Notes: generated from the letters alone by a model not told the origin. A DNA stretch of 64,000 nucleotides from Ligaoa zhengdingensis (GCF_014384885.1 NZ_JACRST010000009.1:1-64000); one strand, 5' to 3'. Numbered from the stretch's first letter, positions 31,722-40,669 are shown. Numbers and translations: made by a program.

Positions 31722-32991
31722 GGTTTTGTCCTCCTTTCGCCGTCAAACGGGCGCAATAAATGAGCAAAATCAGGTAGCAGAGCCCCATCAGGAGGCTTTG
31801 CAGCGCGAGATAATGGGTAAGGGGCATGGGATGGATCAGATGGATACCGGCCGGTAGCAGCGCTGCGAGCAGCAGCCCCGCCTGCCAAAGCATGGTGGGA
31901 AGCTGCCTGCCGAACACGATACCGGTGGAGCTGACCGGGGAGACCACAAACCGGACCGCGACCATCGGCAGGAGGATGCGCAGCATGGCGGCGGACGGCC
32001 CCCATTGTTCGCCGAATACCAACCGGATGAGTGCGGGCGCGGCTGGGAACAGCAGCAAAAACAGCAGGGCCGCTCCGACAGAGAGCACTCCGGCGACCCG
32101 GCGGAACACCCGTTTGGGGTCGCCGTTTTCGCGCGCATCGGTCAACTCCTTGGCGTACACCTGCCCGACGGAGGTGGAGACCAGCGTGAGAGGGGTCGCC
32201 AGCACCCGGTTGACCAGGGAATAATACCCCAGCTCGCGGGAGGAGTAGAAGGTGGCCAGAAAAAAACTGACGCTGCCCGAGGCCGCCGTGTTGCACAGCG
32301 CTCCCGGCATGGTGTATTTGGGAAAGGCGTCGTAATCGCGCGCCGCGCTGCGCATCCCTTGCCCGGCCGCGCTCCGGTGGAAGGGGGCCACCTTCTGCCA
32401 GAGGAGAAGGCAGGCCGCGCCGTAGGAGAGCACCTGCCCCAGCGTCAGGGCGAACGCGCCCAGATGTGCGAAGCAGAGCAGCACCTGGCTGGCCGCCAAC
32501 ACCGCCGAACGGAGGATGTTTGCACCGGTGATCCGGCGGTAGCACTGTACGCGTGTATTGTAGTAGGTGAGCGCCGAATGAAGCCCGGTGAGCATCGAAC
32601 CCACGGGCAACAGGTAGAGCCATCCGCTGCCCTGAGCGCCGAGCGCCGACGAGATCTGCGGTGCAAATGGGGCGGCCAGCGAGAGGAGCAGCGCCAGCAC
32701 AAGGGAGAGCGCCAGACAGAGGCGGAAGAGCGCAGCCGCGTCCTCGTCGGTTTTAGCGGTGAGGATGGCGAAGTCATATTTGAGGCAGACCAACTGCGAC
32801 AGAATATTGACGCCACTGACAAACAGCGCGTATTCGCCGAACTGTGCGGGGGTGTACAGCCGGGTGAGCAGAGGGGACACCGCGAGGGGGAGCAGCTGCG
32901 CCACAGCCGAACCGGAGAGCAGCACGCCAAAGCTGCGAACAAAGCGGCTTTGTATCGCCCCGCGCCACAGCGCCCGCAGTCGTCCGGTCAT
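31714..32991 (-). CDS. Oligosaccharide flippase family protein (Wzx)
   Basis: A 425-aa protein with about twelve transmembrane helices and the polysaccharide-export start FGVLLSGSAVAQLLPLAVSPLLTRLYTPAQFGEYALF. This is typical of MOP-superfamily flippases that move undecaprenyl-linked repeat units outward. It overlaps the upstream dehydratase gene by 4 nt. With the Wzy-like protein it indicates a Wzx/Wzy-dependent polysaccharide. No Wzz/kinase length-control pair is visible in the window. Confidence 0.88.
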   Translation of the reverse strand: MTGRLRALWRGAIQSRFVRSFGVLLSGSAVAQLLPLAVSPLLTRLYTPAQFGEYALFVSGVNILSQLVCLKYDFAILTAKTDEDAAALFRLCLALSLVLALLLSLAAPFAPQISSALGAQGSGWLYLLPVGSMLTGLHSALTYYNTRVQCYRRITGANILRSAVLAASQVLLCFAHLGAFALTLGQVLSYGAACLLLWQKVAPFHRSAAGQGMRSAARDYDAFPKYTMPGALCNTAASGSVSFFLATFYSSRELGYYSLVNRVLATPLTLVSTSVGQVYAKELTDARENGDPKRVFRRVAGVLSVGAALLFLLLFPAAPALIRLVFGEQWGPSAAMLRILLPMVAVRFVVSPVSSTGIVFGRQLPTMLWQAGLLLAALLPAGIHLIHPMPLTHYLALQSLLMGLCYLILLIYCARLTAKGGQNHA

Positions 32992-34880
32992 TCGGCAGCC
33001 CCCCGCACCCGCGCGCTTTGGGAAATCAGCCGGTTTTCATCCCGCGTAAAGGTGGGAACCAGGGCGCGAATCGCCTCGAACAGGGTGTCGTTATCCGGCT
33101 CGTCCAACGCCTGATAGAGCGCACCGATGTTGCAGCGCAGCGTTTTGGTGTCGAACGGCACCGGTTTGTTCACATAGATTTGGTTGTTGGCGGTTTTGAT
33201 AGTGTCCTCCTCGGCGAGGCGCAGCTCCTCAAACAGCTTCTCGCCGGGCCGTAAACCGCTGAACACAATCGGGATGTCGCGGCCGGGCGCGAGCCCCGAG
33301 AGGCGGATCATATCGCAGGCGAGGTCGAAAATTTTGACCGGTTCCCCCATATCCAGCACAAAGATTTCCCCGCCGCGCGCCATCGCGCCCGCCTCCAGCA
33401 CCAACTGCACCGCCTCCGGAATGGTCATAAAGTAGCGCCGCATGTCTGGGTGGGTGACGGTGACCGGCCCGCCGCGCTCGATCTGCGATTTGAACAGGGG
33501 CACCACGCTGCCGCAGCTCCCCAGCACATTGCCGAAGCGCACCGCGGCAAAGCGTGTCTGTCCCTCGCGGTCGAGCATCTGGATGCACAGCTCCGCGATG
33601 CGCTTGGTGGCCCCCATCACGTTGGCCGGGTTGACCGCCTTGTCGGTCGAGATCAGGATGAAGCGGCGCACTCCGCATTTAATCGCCGCATCGGCGGTGC
33701 GCAGGGTACCGAACACGTTGTTTTTCACCGCCTCCCGCGGGTTCCATTCCATCATGGGCACGTGTTTGTGGGCCGCTGCATGGAACAGGATTTCCGGAGC
33801 GTATTCCCGCATCACCTCGAGCAGGCGGTCTTTATCGCGCACAGAACCGATGCACAGGCGATACCGCTCGGGGCCATAGTGTTCCCGCAGTTCGTTATCG
33901 AGCGCGTAAAGGCCGTTTTCGTGGATATCGAACACCACCAGCAGACGCGCGCCCATGGCCAGCAGCTGGCGGCAGAGCTCAGAGCCGATGGAGCCCGCAC
34001 CACCGGTGACCATCACGCAGCGGCCCTGTACAAACCGGCGCGGAAGGTCATCCGAAAGGGTCACGCTGTCCCGCCGCAGCAGGTCCTCCAGGCGGATATC
34101 GTTGATGCGCGCCGTATCCAGGCGGTTGTCCCGCAGCTCCTCCACGCTGCCGAATCGTTTCACCTGGCAGCCCTGCTCGCGGCAGGTCTCCAACAGGGAG
34201 GATAGGCGCGTCCGCGGAAACTGTTCGATGGCAAGGATCAGCTGCGAGGCATGGGTCTCGCGCAGAATTTGCGGCAAGTGCTGTACGCCGCCCAGTACCC
34301 GCACCCGTTGAATGCGCGCCCCGAGCAGAGCGGGGTCGTCGTCGATAAATCCGACGACGCGCAGATTTTCCTCCGGGCGGGTTAAAATACGCCGGCAGAG
34401 ATAGCGGCCGGCCTCGCCCGCGCCGTAGATGAGCGCGCACTCCTTGCCCGCCCGGCGAAAGGCGCCGGCCCGCCAAGCGTCCGCCTGCTGCAAAAGGCGG
34501 ATAGAAAAGCGGATGGCGAGCAGAAAGGCGGCGAGCAGCAGCGCCTGGATGATGAGCACTTCCAGCGGAATGCCGAGCTGGAGATAGCGGTCGAGCAGGA
34601 GCAGCATACCGGCGGTGCCAGCCACAGCCAGAAGCACCCGCGCGCCGTCAGCAGCGGAAAAGGCGGGCAGATAACCGCCTCCCCCGCAAAGCAGCTCCAT
34701 GCCCAACAGGATGAGAAAGGTGGTGAGAATGTAGCGGTTTTGATTGGCCAGATAGAATACGGGAATCTCCCGCACAAAACCGAACCGCAGCCGGAACCCG
34801 ATCCAGACCGAGAGAGCCACCGCTACCAGGTCGAAGGCGGCCACGCGCAAGGTTGCGGAGAATTGCGTCCTGCGCTCCAT
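32988..34880 (-). CDS. Membrane nucleoside-diphosphate-sugar 4,6-dehydratase (CapD/PglF-like)
   Basis: A 630-aa protein. Four transmembrane helices (residues 10 to about 130) precede a CoA-binding-like Rossmann domain (YGAGEAGRYLCRRIL) and the catalytic extended SDR domain: VTGGAGSIGSELCRQLL, FHAAAHKHVPMMEWNPREAVKNNVFGT, STDKAVNPANVMGATKR. In this subfamily the usual YxxxK is MxxxK, as seen here. PglF/WbpM relatives convert UDP-GlcNAc to the 4-keto-6-deoxy sugar. It is the first gene of the minus-strand polysaccharide operon. The ATG at 34880 has GGAGG 7 nt upstream; a frame extension to 34997 runs into a terminator. Confidence 0.9.
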   Translation of the reverse strand: MERRTQFSATLRVAAFDLVAVALSVWIGFRLRFGFVREIPVFYLANQNRYILTTFLILLGMELLCGGGGYLPAFSAADGARVLLAVAGTAGMLLLLDRYLQLGIPLEVLIIQALLLAAFLLAIRFSIRLLQQADAWRAGAFRRAGKECALIYGAGEAGRYLCRRILTRPEENLRVVGFIDDDPALLGARIQRVRVLGGVQHLPQILRETHASQLILAIEQFPRTRLSSLLETCREQGCQVKRFGSVEELRDNRLDTARINDIRLEDLLRRDSVTLSDDLPRRFVQGRCVMVTGGAGSIGSELCRQLLAMGARLLVVFDIHENGLYALDNELREHYGPERYRLCIGSVRDKDRLLEVMREYAPEILFHAAAHKHVPMMEWNPREAVKNNVFGTLRTADAAIKCGVRRFILISTDKAVNPANVMGATKRIAELCIQMLDREGQTRFAAVRFGNVLGSCGSVVPLFKSQIERGGPVTVTHPDMRRYFMTIPEAVQLVLEAGAMARGGEIFVLDMGEPVKIFDLACDMIRLSGLAPGRDIPIVFSGLRPGEKLFEELRLAEEDTIKTANNQIYVNKPVPFDTKTLRCNIGALYQALDEPDNDTLFEAIRALVPTFTRDENRLISQSARVRGAAE

Positions 34881-34952
34881 GGCATCCCCTCCACATACAA
34901 AATTCGATGACATTATCTTGTGAAAAATGGCGTTCGATATGCGGATGGGTGC

Positions 34953-34990
34953 AAAAAGGCCGCCCCGACAACAAAATCGGAGCGGCCTTT
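34953..34990 (-). terminator. Terminator of the aspartokinase gene
   Basis: A 14-bp stem with one mismatch (34955-34968 with 34977-34990) is followed on the minus strand by TTTTTGC. It separates the aspartate-family operon from the polysaccharide operon. Confidence 0.85.
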
Positions 34991-35008
34991 CGGTCATAAA
35001 AAGGTAAA

Positions 35009-36220
35009 TTAATCCTCGTTGATGAACGCGTCGTGGATCGCATTGAGCGCCTTTTCGGAGTCCTTGAGGTCGATCAACACCGAAATTTTGATCTCACTGG
35101 TGGAAATCATCTGGATGTTGACGCCCGCATCGGCCAGCGCTTCAAACATTTTGGAGGCGACGCCCGGATTGGTCTGCATCCCAGCGCCCACCACCGAGAC
35201 CTTGGAGATGTTGTCGTCGCACACCACGTCGTGGGCGTTCAAGTTCTCCTTGATGTCGCCCAGCACCTCCATGGCGAGGTCCTTGTGGGAACGAGACACG
35301 GTGAAGCTGATGTCCTTGGTGCCGTCTCGGCCGATCGACTGGAGGATGATGTCCACGTTGATCTTTTTGGCAGCGAGCTGCGAGAACACCTTGAACGCGA
35401 TACCCGGCGTATCGGGCACGCCAACAATCGAGACACGGGCCACGTCATTGTCGCGCGCAACCCCTTTGATCAACATTTTCTCCACTTTAATTACCTCCTT
35501 AATCTGTGTGCCGGGCTTTCTTTCCAGGCTGGACAGCACCTCCATGGGAACCGAATACTTTTTGCCCATCTCAACCGAGCGGTTGTGCAGGACATTCGCC
35601 CCCAGCGTCGCCAGCTCGAGCATTTCGTCGTATGTAATTTCATCCAGCTTTTTCGCATTGGGAACCAGCCGCGGGTCGGCCGTGTAGACGCCGTCCACAT
35701 CGGTGTAGATCTGGCAGTTGTCCGCGTGCAGCGCAGCGGCCAGCGCCACGGCGCTGGTGTCCGAGCCGCCGCGCCCCAGGGTGGTGATGTCGTCGTAGCG
35801 GTTGATGCCCTGGAAGCCGGCCACAATCACGATGTTGCGCTTGCTCAGCTCGTTTTCCAGCCGTTCCTTGTTGATGCGGCGGATGCGCGCGCGGGTGTGG
35901 CTGGAGTCGGTCAGAAAGCCGGCCTGCCAGCCGGTGAGGGACTTAACCGGGAATCCGAGCTTATCGATCGCCATCGCGAGCAGGGAAATGGAAATTTGCT
36001 CGCCGGTGGAGAGCAACACATCCATTTCGCGCTCGGAGGCGTTCGGGTTGATCTCCTTCGCCTTTTCAATCAGGTCGTCGGTGGTGTCGCCCTGCGCGGA
36101 GACCACCACAACCACGTTGTTCCCCTGGGCGTAGGTGTCGGTGACGATCCTCGCCACGTTAAAAATGCGTTCGGCGTCCTTCACCGAGGTGCCGCCGAAT
36201 TTCTGAACAATCAGGCCCAT
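35009..36220 (-). CDS. Aspartate kinase
   Basis: A 403-aa enzyme for the first step of Lys/Thr/Met synthesis (Asp to aspartyl phosphate). It has the kinase signature LIVQKFGGTSV at the N terminus, ATLGRGGSDTSAVALA for ATP/Asp binding, and two C-terminal ACT domains (about 265-335 and 345-403) typical of lysine/threonine-inhibited class II enzymes. AGGAGG lies 7 nt upstream of the ATG. It follows thrB by 188 nt, and has its own promoter-like sequence. Confidence 0.95.
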   Translation of the reverse strand: MGLIVQKFGGTSVKDAERIFNVARIVTDTYAQGNNVVVVVSAQGDTTDDLIEKAKEINPNASEREMDVLLSTGEQISISLLAMAIDKLGFPVKSLTGWQAGFLTDSSHTRARIRRINKERLENELSKRNIVIVAGFQGINRYDDITTLGRGGSDTSAVALAAALHADNCQIYTDVDGVYTADPRLVPNAKKLDEITYDEMLELATLGANVLHNRSVEMGKKYSVPMEVLSSLERKPGTQIKEVIKVEKMLIKGVARDNDVARVSIVGVPDTPGIAFKVFSQLAAKKINVDIILQSIGRDGTKDISFTVSRSHKDLAMEVLGDIKENLNAHDVVCDDNISKVSVVGAGMQTNPGVASKMFEALADAGVNIQMISTSEIKISVLIDLKDSEKALNAIHDAFINED

Positions 36221-36349
36221 TCTCTTACCTCCTAAAGTTTCAGGACACGGCGCGCGGTGGGTCTATCTAGGTTCGCGCCGCTGTGCGCCCTCAAGCCAGG
36301 GCGCGCTTTTCCATACCTCATTTTCAGTCGCTTGATCGGATACTTTATT

Positions 36350-36378
36350 ATATTACAGCCGAAGGCCGCAGTTTACAA
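36350..36378 (-). promoter_or_regulatory. Promoter of the aspartokinase gene
   Basis: On the minus strand TTGTAA (36373-36378) and TAATAT (36350-36355) are 17 bp apart. The 130-nt leader contains a small hairpin, GCGCCCT/AGGGCGC (36285-36304). No lysine riboswitch signature is recognisable. Confidence 0.6.
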
Positions 36379-36408
36379 GTTCTTTTGGCTGATTTTTGCC
36401 TGCCAGCG

Positions 36409-37299
36409 TCAGGGAACGATGCGCGTACCCATGTTGTCAATAGAGAGGACGTTGACCTGCCAGCCGGTGTAGCCCTGTTCGCGCAGAAATTCGCGGACGG
36501 TATTTTCAAACTCGAAGTTTCCCGAGGAAATAATCGACATTAAGGTGCTGCCCGCGCCGCTGATATACGAGGCGTAGGCGCCATGTTTATAAGAAAAATC
36601 GAGCACCTCGTGCGCGCCGTTGATGAGCGACAGGCGGTAGGGCTGGTGCAGGCGGTCGTCCGCCGCGATGCGCAGGTTCTGATAGTTGCGGGAGTAGAGC
36701 GAAACCGACATCAGCGCCGCGCGGGAGAGGTTGAACACCCCATCCTTGTGAGGAATCTCCTTGGGCAGCGCCTCGCGCGCAAACTTGGTTTTCAATTCAA
36801 AGTCCGGGATGATGGTCACAAAGCGCAGGTCCTCAGCGATCTCCTGTTTTACATAGTAGACCTTGCCGTTACTGAGTACCGCCGTGACCAATCCCCCCAG
36901 CAGCGCGGGGGTGGAGTTGTCGGGGTGGCCCTCCATGGTGGCCGCGATGTTGACCAGTTCGCTGGTGCGCAGCGGATAGCCCAGCATGGCGTTTGCGCCG
37001 ACCAGGCCGCCCACAATGCAGGCGGAGGAGCTGCCCAGGCCGCGCGCCATGGGGATGTTGTTGACCTGTTCGATGCGCAGGCCCTTGAGCGGCTTGTCGC
37101 ACAGGTCGTAGATATATTTGGCGCTGGTGTAGACCAGATTGGTCTCGTCGGTGGGGATGGGCTTGCCGTCGCTGGAAATGATCTCGACGCCCTCCTGCTC
37201 CTCCATGGTGACATAGTTGTACATCGAGACCGCCAGGCCCAGGCAGTCGAAGCCGGCGCCGATGTTGGCGCTGGTGGCCGGGATTTGTACTTTAATCAT
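36409..37299 (-). CDS. thrB: Homoserine kinase
   Basis: A 296-aa GHMP-family kinase that phosphorylates homoserine for threonine synthesis. Landmarks are IPATSANIGAGFDCLG at the N terminus, the GHMP ATP-binding motif NNIPMARGLGSSSACIVGG (about 81-99) and the C-terminal SGAGSTLMSI. The length is normal. It starts 18 nt after hom, so the two are co-transcribed. No threonine synthase gene is in the window. Confidence 0.95.
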   Translation of the reverse strand: MIKVQIPATSANIGAGFDCLGLAVSMYNYVTMEEQEGVEIISSDGKPIPTDETNLVYTSAKYIYDLCDKPLKGLRIEQVNNIPMARGLGSSSACIVGGLVGANAMLGYPLRTSELVNIAATMEGHPDNSTPALLGGLVTAVLSNGKVYYVKQEIAEDLRFVTIIPDFELKTKFAREALPKEIPHKDGVFNLSRAALMSVSLYSRNYQNLRIAADDRLHQPYRLSLINGAHEVLDFSYKHGAYASYISGAGSTLMSIISSGNFEFENTVREFLREQGYTGWQVNVLSIDNMGTRIVP

Positions 37300-37317
37300 G
37301 ACGAATCTTCCCTTTTC

Positions 37318-38562
37318 TCAGTAATCGAGCACGCGGATTTTGCCGAGCACAGGAATACCCCGCGCAGCGAGCGCGTCCAGGCGCTGCGTCATCTCGCGCT
37401 CGGTGCAGACACCGGTGATGAACGCCATTTCGTCCTCCGAACCGCTGCGGTAGAGGGGCTTCACGCCTCCGAACAGATCGACCACCGCGCGCATCGCCTT
37501 ATCGAAATTGTCGTAGGAGATGCGGACATACATCCTCACCTCATTGTCAAAGTAGCCCTGCACAGTGTCATGCGCGGGATTGTCCTCCCAGCGCAGCGAT
37601 GTGCTGCTGTGCTGCGCTTTCACCGCATCCACTACATCGGCCACCACGGCCGAGGCTGTGGGCAGCTTGCCCGCGCCCTTGCCGTAAAACACGACGTCGC
37701 CGGTTGCGTCGCCGCGCACCAGCACCGCGTTGAATACGTCGTCCACGCTCGCCAGTTGGCTATCGTTCCCGACGAGGGCCGGGCTGACCATCGCCTCCAC
37801 CTTGCCGCTTGGCAGGCGCTTGGCCCGGCCGATTAGCTTGATCACACCGCCCCACGCGCGCGCGTACTCCACATCCTCCAGCGTGAGCTGGGTGATGCCC
37901 TCAGTGTGCACCTCCTCGGGGTAGACATGCCGGCCGAACGCAAGGGAGGCCAAAATGCAGATTTTACGGCAGGCGTCAAATCCCTCCACATCCGCGGCGG
38001 GGTTGCGCTCCGCATAGCCGAGCTGCTGCGCCAGCGCCAATGCGTCGTCAAACGACATCCCCTCGCGGATCATCTTGGTGAGGATGAAGTTGGTGGTGCC
38101 GTTGAGTATCCCCGCGATCTCGTCGATCTGGTTGGCCACCAGGCAGGCGTGCAGCGGGCGGATGATCGGGATGCCGCCGCCGACGCTCGCCTCAAAGAAG
38201 AAGTTGACGTCGTGTTCGTTGGCCACCCGCAGGAGCTCCGCGCCCTTGGCCGCGACCAATTCCTTGTTGGAGGTCACCACGCTTTTGCCCGCCTCCAGGC
38301 AGCGCTTGACATAAGAAAATGCGGGGTCCAGCCCGCCCATCACTTCTACCACCACGCGGATTTCGGGATCGTTTGCGATCAGCTCAAAATCCTTGATGAA
38401 TTTATCCGAGTAGGGAAGCCCGGGGAAATCCCGCAGATCCAAAACATATTTGATGTCCATCTCGGTGCCGGCCTTGCGTTCCATGGCGGCGCGGTTCTTA
38501 TAAAAGACCTCCAGCACACCCGAACCGACCACACCATGGCCCATGACTGCAATTTTTAACAT
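37318..38562 (-). CDS. hom: Homoserine dehydrogenase
   Basis: A 414-aa NAD(P)-dependent enzyme. It has the Rossmann start LKIAVMGHGVVGSGVLEVF, TSNKELVAAKG, ASVGGGIPIIRPL and the catalytic region ILNGTTNFILTKM with GYAERNPAADVEGFDACRKICILASLAFG. A C-terminal ACT domain (about 345-414) gives threonine feedback in the family. It lies between the ACT-domain protein gene and thrB on the same strand. Spacing to the upstream gene is 97 nt. Confidence 0.95.
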   Translation of the reverse strand: MLKIAVMGHGVVGSGVLEVFYKNRAAMERKAGTEMDIKYVLDLRDFPGLPYSDKFIKDFELIANDPEIRVVVEVMGGLDPAFSYVKRCLEAGKSVVTSNKELVAAKGAELLRVANEHDVNFFFEASVGGGIPIIRPLHACLVANQIDEIAGILNGTTNFILTKMIREGMSFDDALALAQQLGYAERNPAADVEGFDACRKICILASLAFGRHVYPEEVHTEGITQLTLEDVEYARAWGGVIKLIGRAKRLPSGKVEAMVSPALVGNDSQLASVDDVFNAVLVRGDATGDVVFYGKGAGKLPTASAVVADVVDAVKAQHSSTSLRWEDNPAHDTVQGYFDNEVRMYVRISYDNFDKAMRAVVDLFGGVKPLYRSGSEDEMAFITGVCTEREMTQRLDALAARGIPVLGKIRVLDY

Positions 38563-38659
38563 TTCATTACCCCCACACCGGGCCTCAAGCGGGATGCTGC
38601 GCGGCCCGTTTCGATTATATTTTTTACCCGCGGCGGGAATCCTGGCCGCGAACCGCTGC

Positions 38660-39100
38660 TCAATTCCCTGAAAGCAGCTTGGCGTTCACAACGCCGGGCA
38701 AAGTGCGGATCTGATCCACCAGCGCCTCCTCCGAGCAGGTGATCGAACCAACCTTGGCCGAGATTGAAACATGAGCGACCGAATCCACCGGGATGTTCTG
38801 GTTGAGGGTGAGGATATTCGCCCCCGAATTATAGAGTTGGGAGATCACTGAGGAGAGCACCCCCGGTTCATCCGCCAGCGACGCGTAGATGGTGACGATG
38901 TGGTCGCTGATTTTGCTGTGATAGGGCTGCACGCAGTCCTTGTACTTGTAAAAGGCGCTGCGCGAAATCCCGGCGATGCGGGCGGCCTCGCTGGCGCTCT
39001 TCACCTTCCCCTGGGCGAGCAGCTTTTTGGCGTTGATAACCTTTAAAAATACCTCCGGCAATACGGAGGTGTCCACCAGAAGATATTTTGGGTGATCCAT
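38660..39100 (-). CDS. UPF0735 ACT-domain protein (PheB-like)
   Basis: A 146-aa protein. The N terminus has a short helix-turn-helix-like segment (VKSASEAARIAGISRSAFYKYKD) and the C-terminal half is an ACT amino-acid-binding domain (DEPGVLSSVISQLYNSGANILTLNQNIP). This is the UPF0735/PheB pattern that often precedes hom in Firmicutes. It may bind threonine or another amino acid and act as a regulator, which is unproven. It is the first gene of the aspartate-family operon. GGAGG lies 10 nt before the chosen ATG; a GTG at 39121 is an alternative. Confidence 0.85.
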   Translation of the reverse strand: MDHPKYLLVDTSVLPEVFLKVINAKKLLAQGKVKSASEAARIAGISRSAFYKYKDCVQPYHSKISDHIVTIYASLADEPGVLSSVISQLYNSGANILTLNQNIPVDSVAHVSISAKVGSITCSEEALVDQIRTLPGVVNAKLLSGN

Positions 39101-39132
39101 GTCTGTACATCCTCCAAGCACATTTGTATCGT

Positions 39133-39171
39133 AATGATATACAATATATCATTGTTGTGAAAAACGCACAA
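39133..39171 (-). promoter_or_regulatory. Promoter and palindromic operator of the ACT-hom-thrB operon
   Basis: On the minus strand TTGTGC (39166-39171) and TATATT (39143-39148) are 17 bp apart. Two inverted repeats overlap them. One is a perfect 9-bp repeat, AATGATATA (39133-39141) and TATATCATT (39145-39153), over the -10. The other is TTGTG and CACAA, seven bases apart, in the spacer. The first looks like a repressor operator; the regulator is not identified. Confidence 0.65.
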
Positions 39172-39389
39172 TTCTAAAAATGGACGATATTTTTTATTTC
39201 AAACGAAAATTTTCAAATTATTTTAAATTATCTCTTGTTTTCTCCTGTTTTCTTTTGATTCCTTCATACAATTGTTGATTCAAACATTATTTTTGCCCCA
39301 AAAGACGTACCTTTGGAGGATATCGCCAGAAATCCCTGCGCGGGACCGAAAGAAATTTTTTGGCTGTTTTTGGAATCTGGACAAATTTC
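39172..39389. other. AT-rich divergent intergenic region
   Basis: This stretch between the aspartate-family operon and the ytvI-like gene has no ORF with a ribosome binding site, and I see no T-box or riboswitch signature. It contains poly-T and poly-A tracts only. Confidence 0.4.
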
Positions 39390-39417
39390 ATATCCAGCCG
39401 GTTCGCAGACATATTAT
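39390..39417 (+). promoter_or_regulatory. SigmaE-like promoter of the ytvI-like gene
   Basis: ATA (39390-39392) and CATATTAT (39410-39417) are 17 bp apart, close to the published mother-cell SigmaE pattern ATA-N16/18-CATACANT. It is about 30 nt upstream of the start. The motif is short and the AT-rich setting raises the chance rate. Confidence 0.4.
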
Positions 39418-39446
39418 TAGGAAAGAAACAAACTGGGCGGGGCGGG

Positions 39447-40553
39447 ATGCACATGACCGGAGAAAAGAAGATCAAATTTATCGTCGATGTGGTGTACGTG
39501 GTGCTGGTCGCAGCGCTGGCTGTCTTTGCGCTCAAATACCTGGTCTGGTGGCTGCTGCCGCTGGTGTTGGGCTTTTGCATCGCGTTTGCCCTCAAGCCGC
39601 TGGTCAACCTGGTCTATCAGATGTCCAGCGCGACCCGCCGGTTTTGCGCGGTGATGGTGCTGCTCTGCGCCTATGCCACCCTCGCCGCCCTGGTATGGCT
39701 CGGGGTGGTTCAGCTGGTGGTCGGCCTGAGGCGGCTGATCCTCACCCTGCCCGAGCTCTATGAATCTTCGTTTTTGCCGGCTGCGGGCAGCTTGAGCGAC
39801 TGGTTTTCCGGACTGTTGGGCCGCTTCTTCCCCCAGCTCAGCGAGGAATTCAGCACCCTTGCGCAGATGATCTCCGAACAGACGACGACCGTGGTCGGGG
39901 GACTCTCCGAGCGCCTGATCGGGGGGATGGGCGCGCTGGTGAGCGGTCTGCCTGGACTGATGCTGACGTTTTTGTTCACCATCCTTTCCTCCTTTTTTAT
40001 CTCGATGGATTACAACAACGTGGTCAGCTTCCTGGCGCGGTTGGTACCCAAACGCCACAGGGGGATGCTGTTCGAGATCAAGGATTTCCTGGTCAAGACG
40101 GTGTTTCGCTACGCGCGGGCCTACTTGCTGCTGCTCGCCATCACCTTTGTAGAGGTGTGGGCGGGGCTCGCGTTGCTGCGGGTGAAGGGCAGCGGATGGT
40201 GGGCCTTGGGCATTGCGGCGGCCGACCTGCTGCCCGCTGTGGGGACCGGGCTCATCCTGATTCCGTGGGCGGTGCTGGCGTTTATCCAGGACAACCGCTT
40301 TTTGGGGATCGGGCTACTGGTGGTCTACGGGATCATCACGGTGGTGCGCAGCATCATCGAGCCCAAAATCGTGGGGGATAACATCGGTCTGCCTCCGTTG
40401 GTCACCATCACCTCGATGTTCTTCGGTCTCAAGCTGTTGGGCGCAATCGGTTTGTTTCTCGCACCGCTGCTCGTGCTAATTGTTAAATTCCTGAACGACA
40501 GCGGAAAAATTCACCTGTGGGACAACAGCCCGCCCGCTGTTCCGCCGAAATAG
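39447..40553 (+). CDS. ytvI: AI-2E family membrane protein, sporulation protein YtvI-like
   Basis: A 368-aa protein with about eight transmembrane helices and the AI-2E-transporter family core: LPLVLGFCIAFALKPLVNLVY near the N terminus, TFLFTILSSFFISMDY in the middle, then VEVWAGLALLRVKG, LPAVGTGLILIPWA and SIIEPKIVGDNIGLPPLVT. The length and pattern match YtvI, a sporulation-associated member. The transported compound is unknown. The start is uncertain between ATG at 39447 and 39453; a G-rich tract precedes both. Confidence 0.72.
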   Translation: MHMTGEKKIKFIVDVVYVVLVAALAVFALKYLVWWLLPLVLGFCIAFALKPLVNLVYQMSSATRRFCAVMVLLCAYATLAALVWLGVVQLVVGLRRLILTLPELYESSFLPAAGSLSDWFSGLLGRFFPQLSEEFSTLAQMISEQTTTVVGGLSERLIGGMGALVSGLPGLMLTFLFTILSSFFISMDYNNVVSFLARLVPKRHRGMLFEIKDFLVKTVFRYARAYLLLLAITFVEVWAGLALLRVKGSGWWALGIAAADLLPAVGTGLILIPWAVLAFIQDNRFLGIGLLVVYGIITVVRSIIEPKIVGDNIGLPPLVTITSMFFGLKLLGAIGLFLAPLLVLIVKFLNDSGKIHLWDNSPPAVPPK

Positions 40554-40557
40554 AAGA

Positions 40558-40602
40558 AGCCCGCCGCCCGGAGAAGATCAGTGGTCCTCCGGGCGGCGGG
40601 CT
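40558..40602 (+). terminator. Terminator after the ytvI-like gene
   Basis: A perfect 15-bp GC-rich stem (40558-40572 with 40588-40602). The T-run after it is weak. Confidence 0.7.
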
Positions 40603-40660
40603 GTTTGGCGTGAATATTTTGTCCATCTGCTCCGCCCTGTGTCAAAAGGAGGTCAATTTA

Positions 40661-40669
40661 CATAGGATA
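40661..40669 (+). promoter_or_regulatory. Sporulation-type -10 before the interrupted ATPase gene
   Basis: CATAGGATA matches the CATAnnnTA -10 pattern of SigmaK/E promoters, 39 nt upstream of the ATG. I find no matching -35 (no mACm at 16-17 bp), so this is only suggestive. Confidence 0.25.

Noticed and set aside
36285..36304. Lysine riboswitch before the aspartokinase gene
   Set aside because: The leader is only about 130 nt and has one small hairpin; the five-way junction and conserved loops of the L-box are absent.
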